Notes under the pieces: generated by a model
Database searches by the model: none
What the model was told of the DNA's origin: nothing
The model's input: the letters and a program-made list of their open reading frames with translations, nothing else
Origin: Actinomycetota bacterium
Lineage (GTDB): Bacteria > Actinomycetota > Actinomycetes > S36-B12
DNA: 6,212 nucleotides
Assembly (NCBI GenBank): GCA_026392575.1
Contig: JAPLBU010000264.1
Coordinates: 1 to 6,212 of the forward strand
Reading direction: 5' to 3'
In this document: piece by piece, positions 5,875-6,212 of the stretch
How positions within the stretch are numbered: position 1 is the first letter of the stretch
Layout of the letters: each line of letters opens with the position of its first letter
Made by a program: the position numbers and the translations under genes

Positions 5875-6212
5875 ATGGCAACTCAACCACGTTTCGTCAT
5901 TCTGGAGGATCATCCTCTGGTGCGCGAAGCGCTCGCTGAACGTCTGACATCCCATCTCGGCGGCGCCGAGATCGTCTACTCCGGCCAATCCGTCGACGAC
6001 GCACTGCCCGTCCTCGCCGACTCCGGAGCCGACTGCATCATCCTCGATCTCGACCTGGCCGACGGGCGAACGCCGGTCGCGAATGTCATCGAACTCGCCG
6101 AGACCGGCGTCCCGATCCTCATTGTCAGCGCCCTTGGCGACCCGGCGGCCATCCGAGTCTCGCTGATGGCTGGCGCCTCGGGCTTCGTCTCGAAGCAGGC
6201 GGCCACCGAGGA
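5875..6212 (+). CDS. Response regulator, receiver domain (partial, cut by right edge)
   Basis: The first 112 codons show a complete set of receiver-domain residues: acidic pair E11-D12, phospho-accepting D58 in ILDLDLADG (56-64), S85 in the IVSA strand, and K107 in GFVSKQA. The sequence MATQPRFVILEDHPLVREAL is typical of NarL/LuxR-type regulators, so a C-terminal helix-turn-helix is expected but lies outside the window. GGAGG (5864-5868) six bases upstream fixes the ATG. It is divergent from the tandem sensor kinase, its probable phosphodonor; module A of that kinase is the DesK/NarL-type transmitter that usually pairs with such regulators. Its targets are unknown; its own promoter region is a natural candidate. 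Confidence 0.93.
   Translation, partial: MATQPRFVILEDHPLVREALAERLTSHLGGAEIVYSGQSVDDALPVLADSGADCIILDLDLADGRTPVANVIELAETGVPILIVSALGDPAAIRVSLMAGASGFVSKQAATE

Overview
The window looks like chromosomal DNA of a high-GC Gram-positive bacterium (Actinomycetota). The coding sequence is GC-rich with C/G-ending codons, GTG starts are used, one gene seems to be leaderless, and the gene families fit: an MT0933-like antitoxin-family small protein, a SOUL heme-binding protein, and a DesK/NarL-type histidine kinase with a response regulator. Genus cannot be fixed from the sequence. There are no tRNA or rRNA genes, insertion sequences, CRISPR arrays or phage genes.

Left part (1-1365, minus strand): a partial alpha/beta hydrolase runs off the left edge. 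Upstream of it is a SOUL-family heme-binding protein. The 66 bp between them hold a perfect 8-bp inverted repeat plus a third half-site overlapping a good -10 box, so the hydrolase probably has its own repressor-controlled promoter.

Middle (1469-3266, plus strand): a two-gene operon with a 19-bp gap encodes an NADP-dependent medium-chain reductase (CurA/prostaglandin-reductase type) and a classical NADP(H)-type short-chain dehydrogenase. It is divergent from the SOUL gene and suggests sequential redox steps on an enone or ketone substrate. A 57-aa gene (3279-3452, minus) converges on it. This small gene resembles the MT0933-like antitoxin family, contains a 19-codon internal repeat, and has a hairpin just ahead of its ribosome binding site. 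No partner toxin is visible.

Right part (3570-6212): a divergently arranged two-component pair. The minus-strand sensor is 750 aa and is built as two consecutive modules of about 375 aa, each with about six membrane helices followed by a cytoplasmic transmitter-like region. The first module has a histidine kinase core (His210, N-box, DNGLG). The second has lost the phospho-accepting histidine and the ATP-binding boxes. The plus-strand response regulator starts 52 bp away and is cut by the right edge after its receiver domain. The tandem active/degenerate sensor is the most unusual item in the window; the other genes are ordinary families.
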